In this document: positions 29,324 through 38,564 of the stretch, one piece after another
How the letters are laid out: every line of letters starts with the position of its first letter
Numbering within the stretch: position 1 is the stretch's first letter
DNA from: Nitrosomonas communis
Lineage (GTDB): Bacteria > Pseudomonadota > Gammaproteobacteria > Burkholderiales > Nitrosomonadaceae
Reading direction: 5' to 3'
Assembly (NCBI RefSeq): GCF_001007935.1
Contig: NZ_CP011451.1
Span: 2,976,001 to 3,040,000 of the forward strand
DNA length: 64,000 nt
Made by a program: the position numbers and the translations under genes
The notes under the pieces: generated by a model
What the model was told of the DNA's origin: nothing
Databases searched by the model: none
Seen by the model: only the letters and a program-made list of their open reading frames with translations

Positions 29324-29935
29324 TCATCCTCCTAATGTGCGATCCTGAGATTTGAACCATTCGAGCGCGTTTTCAAAGTGTGATGGCTCAAAATCGGGCC
29401 AATATTGCTCTACCACATAGATATCCGCATATACTGACTGAGCAGGCAAGAAACCGCTAAGTCGCCTGCCTCCTCCCCAGCGGACGATCAAGTCGATGCG
29501 AGAGACCTCTTCGGAGCGCATCCGTCCGGCTCTTAAACCTTTCAAATCCCAATCCCAGCCGTAGTTAACTAAAAAATTCACCTTGATACCCCTTCCTTGC
29601 CGTGAACGAAAGCGACGCAAGGCAGCTGGAAAGTGAGATGACTCATCGTCTCCTAATACAAGTAGTGCTGCTCCGCGCGCGGCAATCTCTTCCGCGAAAA
29701 TGATGCAGGCATTACGGAAGGCTTCTGCCTGAGCGGCCGGTCGATGAGTGTTGTCCTTAGTGAAGCCATAGATTGAGAACTCTTTAATGTCCAGTTTACG
29801 GCACATTTCGTACAGCTCTATTCCAGGCAGAATACCATGGGCGTAACCTTCCTCCTTAGCGAGATTCCGTGACTGGGCCCAACGTCGATTGCCGTCGGGA
29901 ATGAAACCTACATGACAGGGGAGCATGCTTTTCAT
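29324..29935 (-). CDS. Short cis-prenyltransferase (UppS-like)
   Basis: A member of the cis-prenyl diphosphate synthase family. The 203-aa protein has the diphosphate-binding DGNRRWA motif near its N-terminus and a good C-terminal RLSGFLPAQSVYADIYVVEQ followed by WPDF. At 203 aa it is about 50 residues shorter than housekeeping UppS, and it is not in the usual frr-uppS-cdsA setting. It is therefore probably a second homologue making a different isoprenoid chain. The ATG at 29935 or the one three codons in could be the start. Confidence 0.85.
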   Translation of the reverse strand: MKSMLPCHVGFIPDGNRRWAQSRNLAKEEGYAHGILPGIELYEMCRKLDIKEFSIYGFTKDNTHRPAAQAEAFRNACIIFAEEIAARGAALLVLGDDESSHFPAALRRFRSRQGRGIKVNFLVNYGWDWDLKGLRAGRMRSEEVSRIDLIVRWGGGRRLSGFLPAQSVYADIYVVEQYWPDFEPSHFENALEWFKSQDRTLGG

Positions 29936-30638
29936 AATTATGGATTATATTATTTGTGTGAGAGAACCTTTATTTGCTTCTATCGGATAATGTTTAAGTA
30001 TATTTAGTATCTCCTTACTTTTTTACAAATACAATACGTGTAAGCCCCTAGTCAATCAGACGGGACTTGACATTTAATGATTAAAAAACGCTTGAAAACC
30101 ATTTTCAACGGCTTATTAAACATCCTCTACCCCGGCATGATCTTCTATCAATAATTTGATGGGATGGCACTTTGCTCTGCGCGTAGTCGTTTGCTGAATC
30201 GTAGCTTCTCTTATTGTATTGCTTTGAGTGGTAGGTACAATCAGTCTCCTTGAATTAATGGATGAATATTTGAAAAGATTTACTGACGACACGAATTACC
30301 GTGGTGAGTTGCATATATAAGCGAGAATCTATTGTAGAAGAACATACGTCGATTATCTTGTTCTGTTCACCAAAGGACATTGTTTTATTCATTCTCATCT
30401 TGCCTGCATAACGAATATTAATTGCATAGTTAGAGCTGTTACCAGCCGTTGGCTATAAATTTCCAACCAAAAGCTCTTTAATGTGTGTTAACGAACAGAA
30501 GTTAAGAAATTTGCTAGCTAGTATTGAATCATTCTCCTTTTAAGACGGAGATAAGATCCCAAAAACATTACAGGAAGCAGATAATAGATTTCGTTTGTTG
30601 AGGGAAAAATTGCGAAGTTAAATATGAGGAGCTATATC
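29936..30638. other. Gene-free AT-rich stretch
   Basis: About 700 bp between the divergent uppS-like gene and the KGG stress gene. I see no gene or repeat in it. It must contain both promoters. Confidence 0.45.
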
Positions 30639-30968
30639 ATGACTTCAGATAAAGAGAAAGAAAAAAACGGTGGTGATGGCGGCAATACTGATAAACGAGG
30701 TTTTGCTTCCATGGATGAAGAGAAGCAGCGTGGAATAGCCAGCAAGGGCGGCAAAGCAGCCCATGAAAAAGGCACTGCGCATGAGTTTGATTCGGAGGAG
30801 GCACGCGAAGCTGGCAGAAAAGGTGGTGAGACAGTCAGCAAGGACAGAGAACACATGGCGGATATTGGCCGGAAAGGTGGTGAATCAGTCAGTAAGGATA
30901 AGGAGCATATGTCCGAGATTGGTCGGAAAGGTGGTAAAAGCAGCCATGGTGGCGATAAGGATGAGTAG
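30639..30968 (+). CDS. KGG-repeat general stress protein
   Basis: A 109-aa, very hydrophilic, glycine- and lysine-rich protein. Four KGG-type repeats are visible (GIASKGGKAAHEKG, EAGRKGGETVSKDREHMADI, GRKGGESVSKDKEHMSEIGR, KGGKSS), as in Bacillus GsiB and Con-10-like stress proteins. These are induced by starvation or dehydration and their exact action is not known. The frame opens at 30624, but TGAGGAGC sits just before the ATG at 30639, so that start is better. Confidence 0.88.
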   Translation: MTSDKEKEKNGGDGGNTDKRGFASMDEEKQRGIASKGGKAAHEKGTAHEFDSEEAREAGRKGGETVSKDREHMADIGRKGGESVSKDKEHMSEIGRKGGKSSHGGDKDE

Positions 30969-31339
30969 AATGCCAACAGCTAGCCAGAGCCATTAGTACA
31001 AGCGCTGCCTTCCAAAGTGAAATTTGAAGCGTTTAATTGTGATCGCGTTACTCATGCATTGAGTTGATTGCGAGCACTTCATTAATAGCTAAGTCTAAGT
31101 TTTATCTGGTCGAATCAACACCCCACTTATCAATTTAACCAAAATATCGACGATAGCGCAAACGGTCGATTAGGTTGTTTGCGCACAGACACGACAAATT
31201 TCAATACTCTATTTTCAAGCTTCACTCATTCATCGGCCTATTACTAGAGATTATCGATTAGCCGGACCAACATTTACATCTATTAATATTCTTCAGGTTA
31301 GCGCAGGATGGGTTACCTTGAGGAATAAAGGAGAACAAA
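30969..31339. other. Intergenic region upstream of the ferritin-like pair
   Basis: About 370 bp without a credible gene. It should hold the promoter of the two ferritin-like genes, but no clear -35/-10 pair stands out. Confidence 0.45.
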
Positions 31340-32545
31340 ATGGCACTCAATTTATTTGAAGATAAAGGTTGCCCGTTAGACAGGCAGCGGTTTACCTGGA
31401 AGGAACTGGTTCAACCTCCAATCAGCAAACTCGATGATGACGCGTTCACGCGGGTTCGAGTTATTTTGATGAACGGTATGGAAATGGAGGCGATCCGTTT
31501 TTCGCATGGGTGTGCCCGAATGAATCGGGAATGGCAGCTACCCCTTGCCCAACTACGCATTGTCGAGCAGCACCAGGCAACGATGATCAATGGACTTTTG
31601 GGAGCGGATCATTCAACCCTCGAGACAACCATTGCTTATGAACAAGTTGCGATCGAAGTAACGGCTGCAGTCGCACAGAATGAACCTGATGAGTACCTGG
31701 CCCAGGTATACCGTTTTGGTATGTTGGAGGATTTCGACCATCTCTACCGCTATAGCGCAATGTTGGATCGGCTGGAAGGTAAAGATGCCAATAATATTCT
31801 TCAATGCTATACGGATATTGTGCCAGGCCGTCCCACGATAGTAGAGCACCGGGCACCTCAAGACAACCTGCGGGAGCATTATGATCGCCTGCGCGCTGCG
31901 CCGATTACCAAATTGCATGCGCTGACCATCATGTCAAGCGAGCAGCAAACGCAGAATTTTTATCTGAATGTCGCTCCCATGTATGCTGACCCGGTAGTGC
32001 GGCAGTTATATACGGAAATCGCATCCATTGAGGAACAGCACGTGACGCAATATGAATCGATTATCGACCCACGTGAAACCTGGCTTGAAAAATGGCTGTT
32101 ACATGAGGCTAACGAGGTTTATAACTATTATAGTTGCGTACAGCAGGAAACAAATCCACGTATCAAAGCCATCTGGGAGCGTTGCCTCGATTATGAACTG
32201 GGGCATTTGCAGGTTGCGATAGAAATGTTCAAGCAATATGAACGACGCGACCCGGCCGAAGTTTTACCGGGGGACTTGCCCGAACCGATCAAATTCGAGA
32301 GCCAGCGCGAATTTGTACGCCGCATTCTTAACCAGGAAGTCGATCTGCGCGCACGAGGTACTCAGTTCGTGAATAAATCTCAGGAAGGAGTGGAATCGCA
32401 ACAATACCGGCAGCACCTTAACGCGTCAGGTTCACCAACCAATACGGTTGCAGCAGGCTATGAATGGTTTGCGGGCACAGAACTCGCACGTGATGGGGAA
32501 GCCACAAGAGAAAAATATGTACGTGGCCAAAAAATCGCCCACTAG
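31340..32545 (+). CDS. Double ferritin-like domain protein
   Basis: The 401-aa soluble protein is helix-rich. It has repeated Glu/His patterns of ferritin-like diiron bundles: EMEAIRFSHG and RIVEQHQAT early, IASIEEQHVTQYE mid-protein, WLLHEANEVYNYY and DYELGHLQVAIEMF later. This suggests two four-helix bundles. AAGGAG precedes the ATG. It is 35 bp before another ferritin-like gene and close to a KGG stress protein, so oxidative or starvation stress is the likely setting. The reaction is unknown. Confidence 0.75.
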   Translation: MALNLFEDKGCPLDRQRFTWKELVQPPISKLDDDAFTRVRVILMNGMEMEAIRFSHGCARMNREWQLPLAQLRIVEQHQATMINGLLGADHSTLETTIAYEQVAIEVTAAVAQNEPDEYLAQVYRFGMLEDFDHLYRYSAMLDRLEGKDANNILQCYTDIVPGRPTIVEHRAPQDNLREHYDRLRAAPITKLHALTIMSSEQQTQNFYLNVAPMYADPVVRQLYTEIASIEEQHVTQYESIIDPRETWLEKWLLHEANEVYNYYSCVQQETNPRIKAIWERCLDYELGHLQVAIEMFKQYERRDPAEVLPGDLPEPIKFESQREFVRRILNQEVDLRARGTQFVNKSQEGVESQQYRQHLNASGSPTNTVAAGYEWFAGTELARDGEATREKYVRGQKIAH

Positions 32546-32580
32546 GGTTTCTAGGTATGGACAACGAGAGGTGAATAACC

Positions 32581-33309
32581 ATGGATAAAACCACTGTTTT
32601 AGGAAAGAATCGTTCAGGAGTAGACATATCCCCGATTGATATAAAGCAAATGATGTCGCTAGCTAAAGTGACTCCCGCTTCCTCACCGGGAGATGAGAAA
32701 GCTATTGCACAGATGCGCGAGGAATATATCGCCGAAGCTGACGTGATAGGATCAGTTCCACTGCCAGGCACACTGAAAGGGATGGCAAGCACTGCAATGG
32801 AAAAACTGATGGGCAAAAGTCCTGAAGGATTTATAGACAAGCTCGGCTGTCGGCTTGCGTTTGAGCGTACCGGAGTGAGGCTTTATGATGCTCTCATAAC
32901 AAAGTGTTCAACTGCACCGATGAGCTCCAATATTTCACTCGATAGGCTGAACGAGTTCCGGAATGAAGAGTTTCAGCATTTTAAGCTCGTGGAAAACGCG
33001 ATCCGATCCATCGGCGCGGATCCAACTGCACAGACACCATCGGCCGATGTAGACGGGGTGATTTCGCTCGGCCTGATACAGGTGCTGACCGATCCGCGCA
33101 CATCGGTAGCACACTGCCTGGAAGCCATGCTAACCGCGGAGCTGGCAGATAACGATGGCTGGCGGATGCTTATCATGCTGGCCGAAAAGATGGGTATGGA
33201 AGATATGGCTCGGGATTTCCAGCAGGCGTTGCGGGAAGAAGACGAGCATCTTGTTTCTATTCGCCAGTGGTTTAAGGAGATGGTCATAAAAGACACGGTC
33301 GGAACCTAA
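32581..33309 (+). CDS. Ferritin-like domain protein
   Basis: The 242-aa protein has a four-helix ferritin-like/rubrerythrin-type bundle in its C-terminal two thirds. Metal-type residues appear in LAFERTGVRLYDAL, FRNEEFQHFKLVE, LTAELADNDGWRML and REEDEHLVSIRQWF. The N-terminal 80 residues are less structured. GAGAGGTG upstream of the ATG supports the start. It is probably co-transcribed with the preceding double-domain protein and may work on the same substrate or metal. Confidence 0.78.
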   Translation: MDKTTVLGKNRSGVDISPIDIKQMMSLAKVTPASSPGDEKAIAQMREEYIAEADVIGSVPLPGTLKGMASTAMEKLMGKSPEGFIDKLGCRLAFERTGVRLYDALITKCSTAPMSSNISLDRLNEFRNEEFQHFKLVENAIRSIGADPTAQTPSADVDGVISLGLIQVLTDPRTSVAHCLEAMLTAELADNDGWRMLIMLAEKMGMEDMARDFQQALREEDEHLVSIRQWFKEMVIKDTVGT

Positions 33310-33350
33310 GCAATTGTTATAAATTTTGCATCCTGGCGCTGAATGTAACG

Positions 33351-33437
33351 TACTGATGAAGCCTGGGTTTACATCGCCATGTTTCGTATTATGTTGAGGA
33401 AACCAGCTTAAAAGCAGGCACTTCCAAACAGTTTCTA
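33351..33437 (+). mobile_element. 3' end remnant of an IS5-like transposase
   Basis: GATGAAGCCTGGGTTTACAT and onward encodes DEAWVYIAM, the C-terminal end typical of IS5-family transposases, followed shortly by TTCCAAAC. The same block recurs at 62452-62530. Only the last few dozen codons survive. Confidence 0.6.
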
Positions 33438-33594
33438 AAGGAGAGTTAACTTCCTTTTTAACTGACTAATACTACATAAGCTAAGCGTCGTGTAGAAAGC
33501 TATGATGTAAAAATAGCTTTCTATCCAGTATGTTTTATACGAACCAACTGAATTGATAGCGAAAAATCTGCCACGGCTGAACTCGAAATGCAAG

Positions 33595-34600
33595 TCAACC
33601 TACCGCGCGGCCCTTGATATTCACTGGCGCAAACCGAGCCAACAAGGTACGCGCCGCTTCCATGACAGGACCAGTAGTCTTACGCGGATAGCATTCGCTC
33701 AAGCACTCCGCGGTACCACCACGGATGGAATTCAGCAATGCTTGCGGACATTCCGAGGTATTATCGAACCACTTGATATTTTCACACGGCATATAACTCT
33801 CGGTCGCAAGCCCTTCCGAGAAGATCACGGCGTGCCGGTCAAGCAGCAAGTGGAAGTATTCGATGTCCTTGATACGAGTATCGCGAAACACAGTCACGCC
33901 GTTAATCAGAAATTTGGCGGGAATAAGCTGATTGCGGAAAAAAATTGCATGTTCCTGCGAGACGCAGACATCCCGCTCCGGCAGCGCTGGCCCGAAAGCG
34001 CCAGCGGTAATGCGCACTGGAGCACTCTTTGCCAGACCGAAAGGGGTAGCGATGCGTTGCTGTCCAATCCATCGCAATGGTTGCCAGCCGCTGTTCAACG
34101 TGTGCACCTCGTCACCCACAGCCAACTCCTCCACCGGGCAGTAACCATGCCTGGTCAGGATGCGGGTGCCGCGAAGGAAACAGGCATGGCCATAGTGATA
34201 AGTTTCACTACCACTTATAGAGCCGGGGAATGTTACCGTAACGGTGCCTTCACCAAAATTGAGTCCGGCGCCAGTATACTCATTTTCAAAAACTTTGTTT
34301 TCCTCAATGTGCCAATTAAACGTGCCTTTATTTTTATTAACACCATCCACTACGGCATCCATGTGTTGAACTAAAAGAATGGTTTCCGTCAGACCATGTG
34401 ACCGTAACCGCAATTTCATCCTCTTTTTCTAGAATGCTGTTTTCCCCGTTTATTGCAAAACTACCTTCGCCCCGCACTTTAAAGCCATTTTTAGTAGCAT
34501 CGTTCTTGGAAATAGAGTTATTACCACCTGCAACATTCTTGATAGTGATACTTGTATAAGTGATAGCCATGCTGTCATCATGATCATCATTTTTAGCCAT
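33595..34600 (-). pseudogene. Hint-domain protein gene with a frameshift (paralogue 1)
   Basis: Two frames together make one protein of about 330 aa like its neighbour at 35195-36184. The 5' frame runs from the ATG at 34600 (after GGGAGA) to AVTVTWSDGNHSFS, and the 3' frame continues at about VQHMDAVVDGVNKNKGTFNW. The break lies near 34370. The C-terminal part is a Hint_2-type hedgehog/intein domain starting ACFLRGTRILTRHGYCPVEE, with VSQEHAIFF as the histidine block. If the frameshift is real, the reading from 34419 has lost its N-terminal strands. A sequencing error is also possible. Confidence 0.8.
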
Positions 34601-34793
34601 GTTACTATTCTCCCTAGTACATGAAATAGTGGATAATTCTCCGCGCGTGCATTGCCAATAAAGTTTTGCTTAAACTTCTTTTTGGCAAAAGCGGATCTCA
34701 AGCAGCTTCCAGCACTGCTTAAAACGCTATTCGTTTTGCGCAAGCACTTATTCAAGCCTTTCTTCATTTCTTTAATCGAAATAATGAGTGTTA

Positions 34794-34831
34794 CAGGGAA
34801 TTATCCTGTTCTGATATAGGAATTGTTCCTA
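34794..34831. promoter_or_regulatory. Two 15-bp palindromes upstream of Hint gene 1
   Basis: CAGGGAATTATCCTG (34794-34808) and TAGGAATTGTTCCTA (34817-34831) are spaced 23 bp start to start. They fit the YAGGAA-N3-TTCCTR pattern also found upstream of Hint gene 2. They lie about 195-230 bp before the start codon and look like operators for a dimeric activator. Confidence 0.6.
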
Positions 34832-35145
34832 CATGAACAGTAGATTATTTCGAATGATAACTATATCGGCAACAGTGACTAATATCTGTAGTGTAAGTAT
34901 TAAAAATTTATTTGCACAATTGAAATTACTAGAGTCTGGATTTTCCACCAGAACCAATCAAGGAAAAAATCTTGGGCAGATTTAACTGATAAATCAGAAA
35001 ATAATACCTACAACGGTTTTTTGTTCGTTCGTGTAGGTGAGAGATTAAAATTCGGAGAGAATTGGAGCAAAGGCTTGGAAACATTGCATTTATGTCAATG
35101 CTAGCGCTAGAGGTTTGCTACAAATCGGCATATTGTGCACGCACT
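34832..35145. other. Intergenic region between the two Hint genes
   Basis: An AT-rich stretch with no supported gene. The 138-codon plus-strand frame starting at 35062 is mostly antisense to Hint gene 2 and is rejected. Confidence 0.45.
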
Positions 35146-35182
35146 ATCCTGGCCGATGGCAGTTTCCGCCATCGGCCAGGAT
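35146..35182 (-). terminator. Strong hairpin downstream of Hint gene 2
   Basis: A perfect 15-bp stem: ATCCTGGCCGATGGC (35146-35160) and its inverse (35168-35182), with a 7-base loop. It starts 13 bp after the stop codon of the Hint gene on the minus strand. There is no long T-run, so it is a terminator by position and stem strength only. Confidence 0.7.
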
Positions 35183-35194
35183 TTAAATTGCTAG

Positions 35195-36184
35195 TTAACC
35201 TACCGCGCGATTCTTGGCATCTGCCGGCGCAAAACGGGCCAACAGAGCACGCGCCGCTTCCACAGCAGGGCCAGTGGTTTTGCGCGGATAACATTCAAGC
35301 AAACACTCGGCGGTACCGGCGCGGATGGCGTTCAGTAAAGCTTGTGGGCATTCCGCGGTATTATCGAACCAATCGATATTTTCACAGGGCACATAACTCT
35401 CGGTGGCCAATCCTTCCGAGAAGATCACCGCATGCCGGTCGAGCAGCAAGTGGAAATATTCGATGTTATCGATACTAGTATCGTGAAACACGGTCACGCC
35501 GTTGACTAAAAATCTGGCGGGGATAAGCTGATTGCGAAAAAAAACTGCGTGATCCTGTGAGACGCAGACATCCCGCTCAGGCAATGCTGGCCCGAAAGCG
35601 CCAGCGGTAATGCGCACCGGCGCACCTTTTGCCAATCCGAATGGCGTGGTGATGCGTTGACGGCCAATCCACCGCAGCGGCTGCCAGCCACCGCTCAGTG
35701 TGCGCACTTCGTCACCCACCGCTAGTTCCTCGACCGGGCAATAGCCATGCCGTGTAAGGACTCGTGTGCCGCGAAGAAAGCAGGCGTATTCAAATGCTAT
35801 AGAAGGAGAAGATGCAGTCCCAGAAGGTGTTCCATCTTGTATTTTCGAAGGAAATATAACTTGAACAGTATGATTTGAAGAACCAATTTTAAGAGTGGGA
35901 AAAGTCGAAGAGAAACTATTTTCGGAAATTTCCCAAGTAAAATTATTTTTACCAGAACTTGTAACTAAAGCTTTAATATCTTGAGAAAAAATGTTAGTTC
36001 CATCAAACCATTCAACTGTAACTAAGATTTCTTGGCCAATGAAGGGAGGAGTATTTCCCGCATAATTACCTGAACCTGTAATTTTAAAGCCTGAAGCATT
36101 ACCTTCATTTACATCAATTATATTATCTCCAGCAACGCCATTAGTATCTATAGCAATATTTGAGATATTTGTTGTGTTAGCCAT
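35195..36184 (-). CDS. Hint-domain (hedgehog/intein-type) protein, paralogue 2
   Basis: The intact 329-aa protein. Residues 1-130 look like a beta-rich Ig- or cadherin-like module (ILVTVEWFDGTNIFSQ, FTWEISENSF). From ACFLRGTRVLTRHGYCPVEE onward (about residue 133) there is a Hint_2 domain: leading Cys, VRTLSGGWQPLRWIG, and VSQDHAVFF with the histidine. Hint domains self-process by N-S acyl shift at that Cys, but no C-terminal His-Asn is seen. There is no signal peptide, so export by a type I system is possible. GGAGA precedes the ATG. Confidence 0.85.
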   Translation of the reverse strand: MANTTNISNIAIDTNGVAGDNIIDVNEGNASGFKITGSGNYAGNTPPFIGQEILVTVEWFDGTNIFSQDIKALVTSSGKNNFTWEISENSFSSTFPTLKIGSSNHTVQVIFPSKIQDGTPSGTASSPSIAFEYACFLRGTRVLTRHGYCPVEELAVGDEVRTLSGGWQPLRWIGRQRITTPFGLAKGAPVRITAGAFGPALPERDVCVSQDHAVFFRNQLIPARFLVNGVTVFHDTSIDNIEYFHLLLDRHAVIFSEGLATESYVPCENIDWFDNTAECPQALLNAIRAGTAECLLECYPRKTTGPAVEAARALLARFAPADAKNRAVG

Positions 36185-36499
36185 GTTATTGTTCTCCGGG
36201 GTTCATAAAATAATTGGTAATTCGCCGTGCGTGCATCACAGCAATAAAAAAAGTGTATTAGTCGTTAAATTTCCTAAGTCATAAGTCTTTAAATCATTCG
36301 CTTCCTTATCAGGAACGCGCTATAAAACGAACCCAGAGAGTTTTACTAAACTTCATTTTGGCGAAACGTCTATCAATCAGCTTTTGAGTATCGCCTAACA
36401 ACCTTCGCTTAACACCGTCATTCGTTTCGCAAGCTTTTATCTCAAATCTCCCAAACTTATTTAATCAGAAAGAGAAGAAAGAGATAAGGAATTTACTTT

Positions 36500-36698
36500 T
36501 CTTAATGTAGGATGTTTTCCTACATTAAGAAATATTATAAGCGGTTTTCTAAATATGATGTAGGAATTTTTATTACTTGTATTAAATATTTTATGATTTT
36601 TTCTTATTCACATATAGGAACTTTTCCTATATGTGAGAAATATTATTAGATGTGGGTATTGCAGGCGTTTTTCCTATATCAATACAGGAAATATTCTT
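36500..36698. promoter_or_regulatory. Array of 15-bp palindromes upstream of Hint gene 2
   Basis: TAGGATGTTTTCCTA (36508-36522), half-decayed TAGGAATTTTTATTA (36561-36575), TAGGAACTTTTCCTA (36615-36629), CAGGCGTTTTTCCTA (36662-36676) and CAGGAAATATTCTTA (36684-36698). The first three are 53-54 bp apart, about five helical turns. The first has arms extended to 13 bp (36500-36530), the third to 12 bp (36609-36635). AGAAATATTAT recurs 108 bp apart. The layout suggests cooperative binding by one regulator. Confidence 0.65.
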
Positions 36699-36938
36699 AT
36701 ATGGATGGTTTGTTATTTTGGAGTTTTATAATGCAGGAGGCTACAGTAACCTATGCATGTGCTATAAAGGTTACCAATTTAACTTCCGGTAGTTAAACCG
36801 GGTTGAGGTGCTGTTAATTATTAGAAAATTAAATTACGGATAGAGTAACAATTGGTAAGAAATAATCTATTACGATGAGTCAACTCACTCATTGCAAACG
36901 CAACGAGCTGAAAGAACTTATGGAATGGAAATTTTTAA
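36699..36938. other. Remainder of the Hint gene 2 upstream region
   Basis: The AT-rich stretch between the palindrome array and the end of the 541-aa gene. Together with 36185-36499, which resembles the leader of Hint gene 1, it makes a 754-bp gap without a gene. Confidence 0.5.
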
Positions 36939-38564
36939 TTATGAAGGAATATCAATAATATCAGGCTCTTGAAGCATAGATTCTTGCCCTGAAACCCTGA
37001 GTAGTTCGAGTCCAGCCAGCCCCAAACCCAGTTTGCGTGAGTCATTCTTTCCCCAAGCCTGAGGTGAACTGGCGTCTGGTAGTTGAAACTTAATTCGGTA
37101 CGTACTTTTCCCATCCAGATATTCCGGAGTCAATGGCAGGCGAAAAGGCACGTTGTTCATGGTGCGGTCTAATCTCCAGCATAATAGAGGACGGCTGTTA
37201 ATACTCACCATCACTCGTTGAAACAAGCGGTCCGGTGGCAAATATGTACGAAGATGGAGTAACAGCTCAATGTGATCGTCCACTGTCTCGGTTTCGAACT
37301 GGATAGCCGCATCAGAACCGTCTGTCCAGCGGCCCCATGGCTCATTGGCAGACCAGCCCTCGCCAAAAAATCCCGTCAAAGTGTTTTCTTCATTGGCAGC
37401 AATATAACGGCTTAACGGTAGACGTGGCTGGGGAACGATTTTGACGGGCGTGCTGCACTCAACTAACACTTCGGTAGAAGGTGACGAAGAGAAGGAACGG
37501 CAATTTTCTTGCAAGGCCGGGGTTAGCGTCGTGCTTATCTTACAAGCTGCCATACTCGTCATTGCCGCGATGCTGTGCAATTGAGGTTTTTTTGCGGCGT
37601 CATTTCGGTCGGAAACGCCTGCTTCTGCATTCTGGTGTGTCTGCCGTATCCAGACAAAGAACTGATGCGCACGTGCTGTCTCACTGTGACTTAAACAAAG
37701 TTGCTGAGCCAGAACGTCTGTCTCCACAGCCTGGCTGTCTCCCAGAGCTGACATAAAGGCTTCTGTCCCAGCAGGGTTTTCAAAGCAGGCCGGTCCCGCA
37801 TGTGCATCAAGCACCCGAGTCAGGTTTTCCCGCGTCAGCAGCCCAGCACTGCCCCGCTCATCCGCTATGATAACGGCAGCGCCAGCTGCCGCGGCTTGAA
37901 GCGCCGGTTGTCCGGTTGCGATCACACAGCTATAACGTACATAAAACTCGGATGCAATACCCTGCAAGCATGTGGCATAGGACAAGCGTTCGAGCTGCAT
38001 GCCTAACACTTCGCAGGCAGCCGCTACGGTTGAACTAAAGGCAGCGTCATCGGATATCACGAGTACGCTATTCCGCTGTACGCCATTCCGTTGAGCAGCC
38101 ATTGACCCGGAAGAAAGACAGTTCTTCTCCTCTATCCCGGCGGCAAGGCTGAATTGCCGATTCAGCGGAATACCGCACTCCACCAAAATCCCTCGCAGCA
38201 AGGGTATATCGGAGAGATAACCCACGATGCAGGGATGCACCGGGAAAACACCTTGTAAGATGCCGTAGACCGTTACGCCGTAAACCACAGGCTGACAGGA
38301 AGTCCTGCCCAGTATTTCATTGATCGCCGACAGATCCCAACACAGATACATATCTGGCTTTCTCTCCTCCGAATCAAGATCTGTCAGAGACTGGAAGGTT
38401 GTCCAACCCGTTTCCTCCTGTAGCGAGCTTGATCCTCTGTTGATAATGATAGCACCGACTGATTCCCGGCTCTGCTCTAAAAAACGCAGAACCCGGCGAT
38501 AAGCATCGCAAAGCGCCGGTTGAATGGGCGCAATCAGACATAGATTTAAAACCTGTTTTTCCAT
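36939..38564 (-). CDS. Protein of unknown function, possibly glycosyltransferase-related
   Basis: The 541-aa soluble protein has no signal peptide. Residues 1-300 show alternating strands and helices (LNLCLIAPIQPALCDAYRRV, CVIATGQPALQAAAAGAAVI, IIADERG) resembling a GT-B-like fold, though I see no catalytic signature. The C-terminal 150 residues look like a beta-sandwich (GFFGEGWSANEPWGRWTDGS, LLHLRTYLPPDRLFQRVMVS) of the type attached to some glycan enzymes. The middle is low-complexity. It lies alone upstream of the Hint region, and no good ribosome binding site is seen. Confidence 0.6.
   Translation of the reverse strand: MEKQVLNLCLIAPIQPALCDAYRRVLRFLEQSRESVGAIIINRGSSSLQEETGWTTFQSLTDLDSEERKPDMYLCWDLSAINEILGRTSCQPVVYGVTVYGILQGVFPVHPCIVGYLSDIPLLRGILVECGIPLNRQFSLAAGIEEKNCLSSGSMAAQRNGVQRNSVLVISDDAAFSSTVAAACEVLGMQLERLSYATCLQGIASEFYVRYSCVIATGQPALQAAAAGAAVIIADERGSAGLLTRENLTRVLDAHAGPACFENPAGTEAFMSALGDSQAVETDVLAQQLCLSHSETARAHQFFVWIRQTHQNAEAGVSDRNDAAKKPQLHSIAAMTSMAACKISTTLTPALQENCRSFSSSPSTEVLVECSTPVKIVPQPRLPLSRYIAANEENTLTGFFGEGWSANEPWGRWTDGSDAAIQFETETVDDHIELLLHLRTYLPPDRLFQRVMVSINSRPLLCWRLDRTMNNVPFRLPLTPEYLDGKSTYRIKFQLPDASSPQAWGKNDSRKLGLGLAGLELLRVSGQESMLQEPDIIDIPS

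Noticed and set aside
30632-30976. A 114-codon minus-strand frame opposite the KGG gene
   Set aside because: It mirrors the repetitive KGG coding sequence; the plus strand has the ribosome binding site and the family repeats.
35062-35478. A 138-codon plus-strand frame over the end of Hint gene 2
   Set aside because: It is mostly antisense to the conserved Hint domain, so it is a shadow frame.
36500-36698. Palindrome array considered as a CRISPR array
   Set aside because: The units are 15-bp palindromes with irregular degenerate spacing, not identical repeats with unique spacers, and no cas genes are present.
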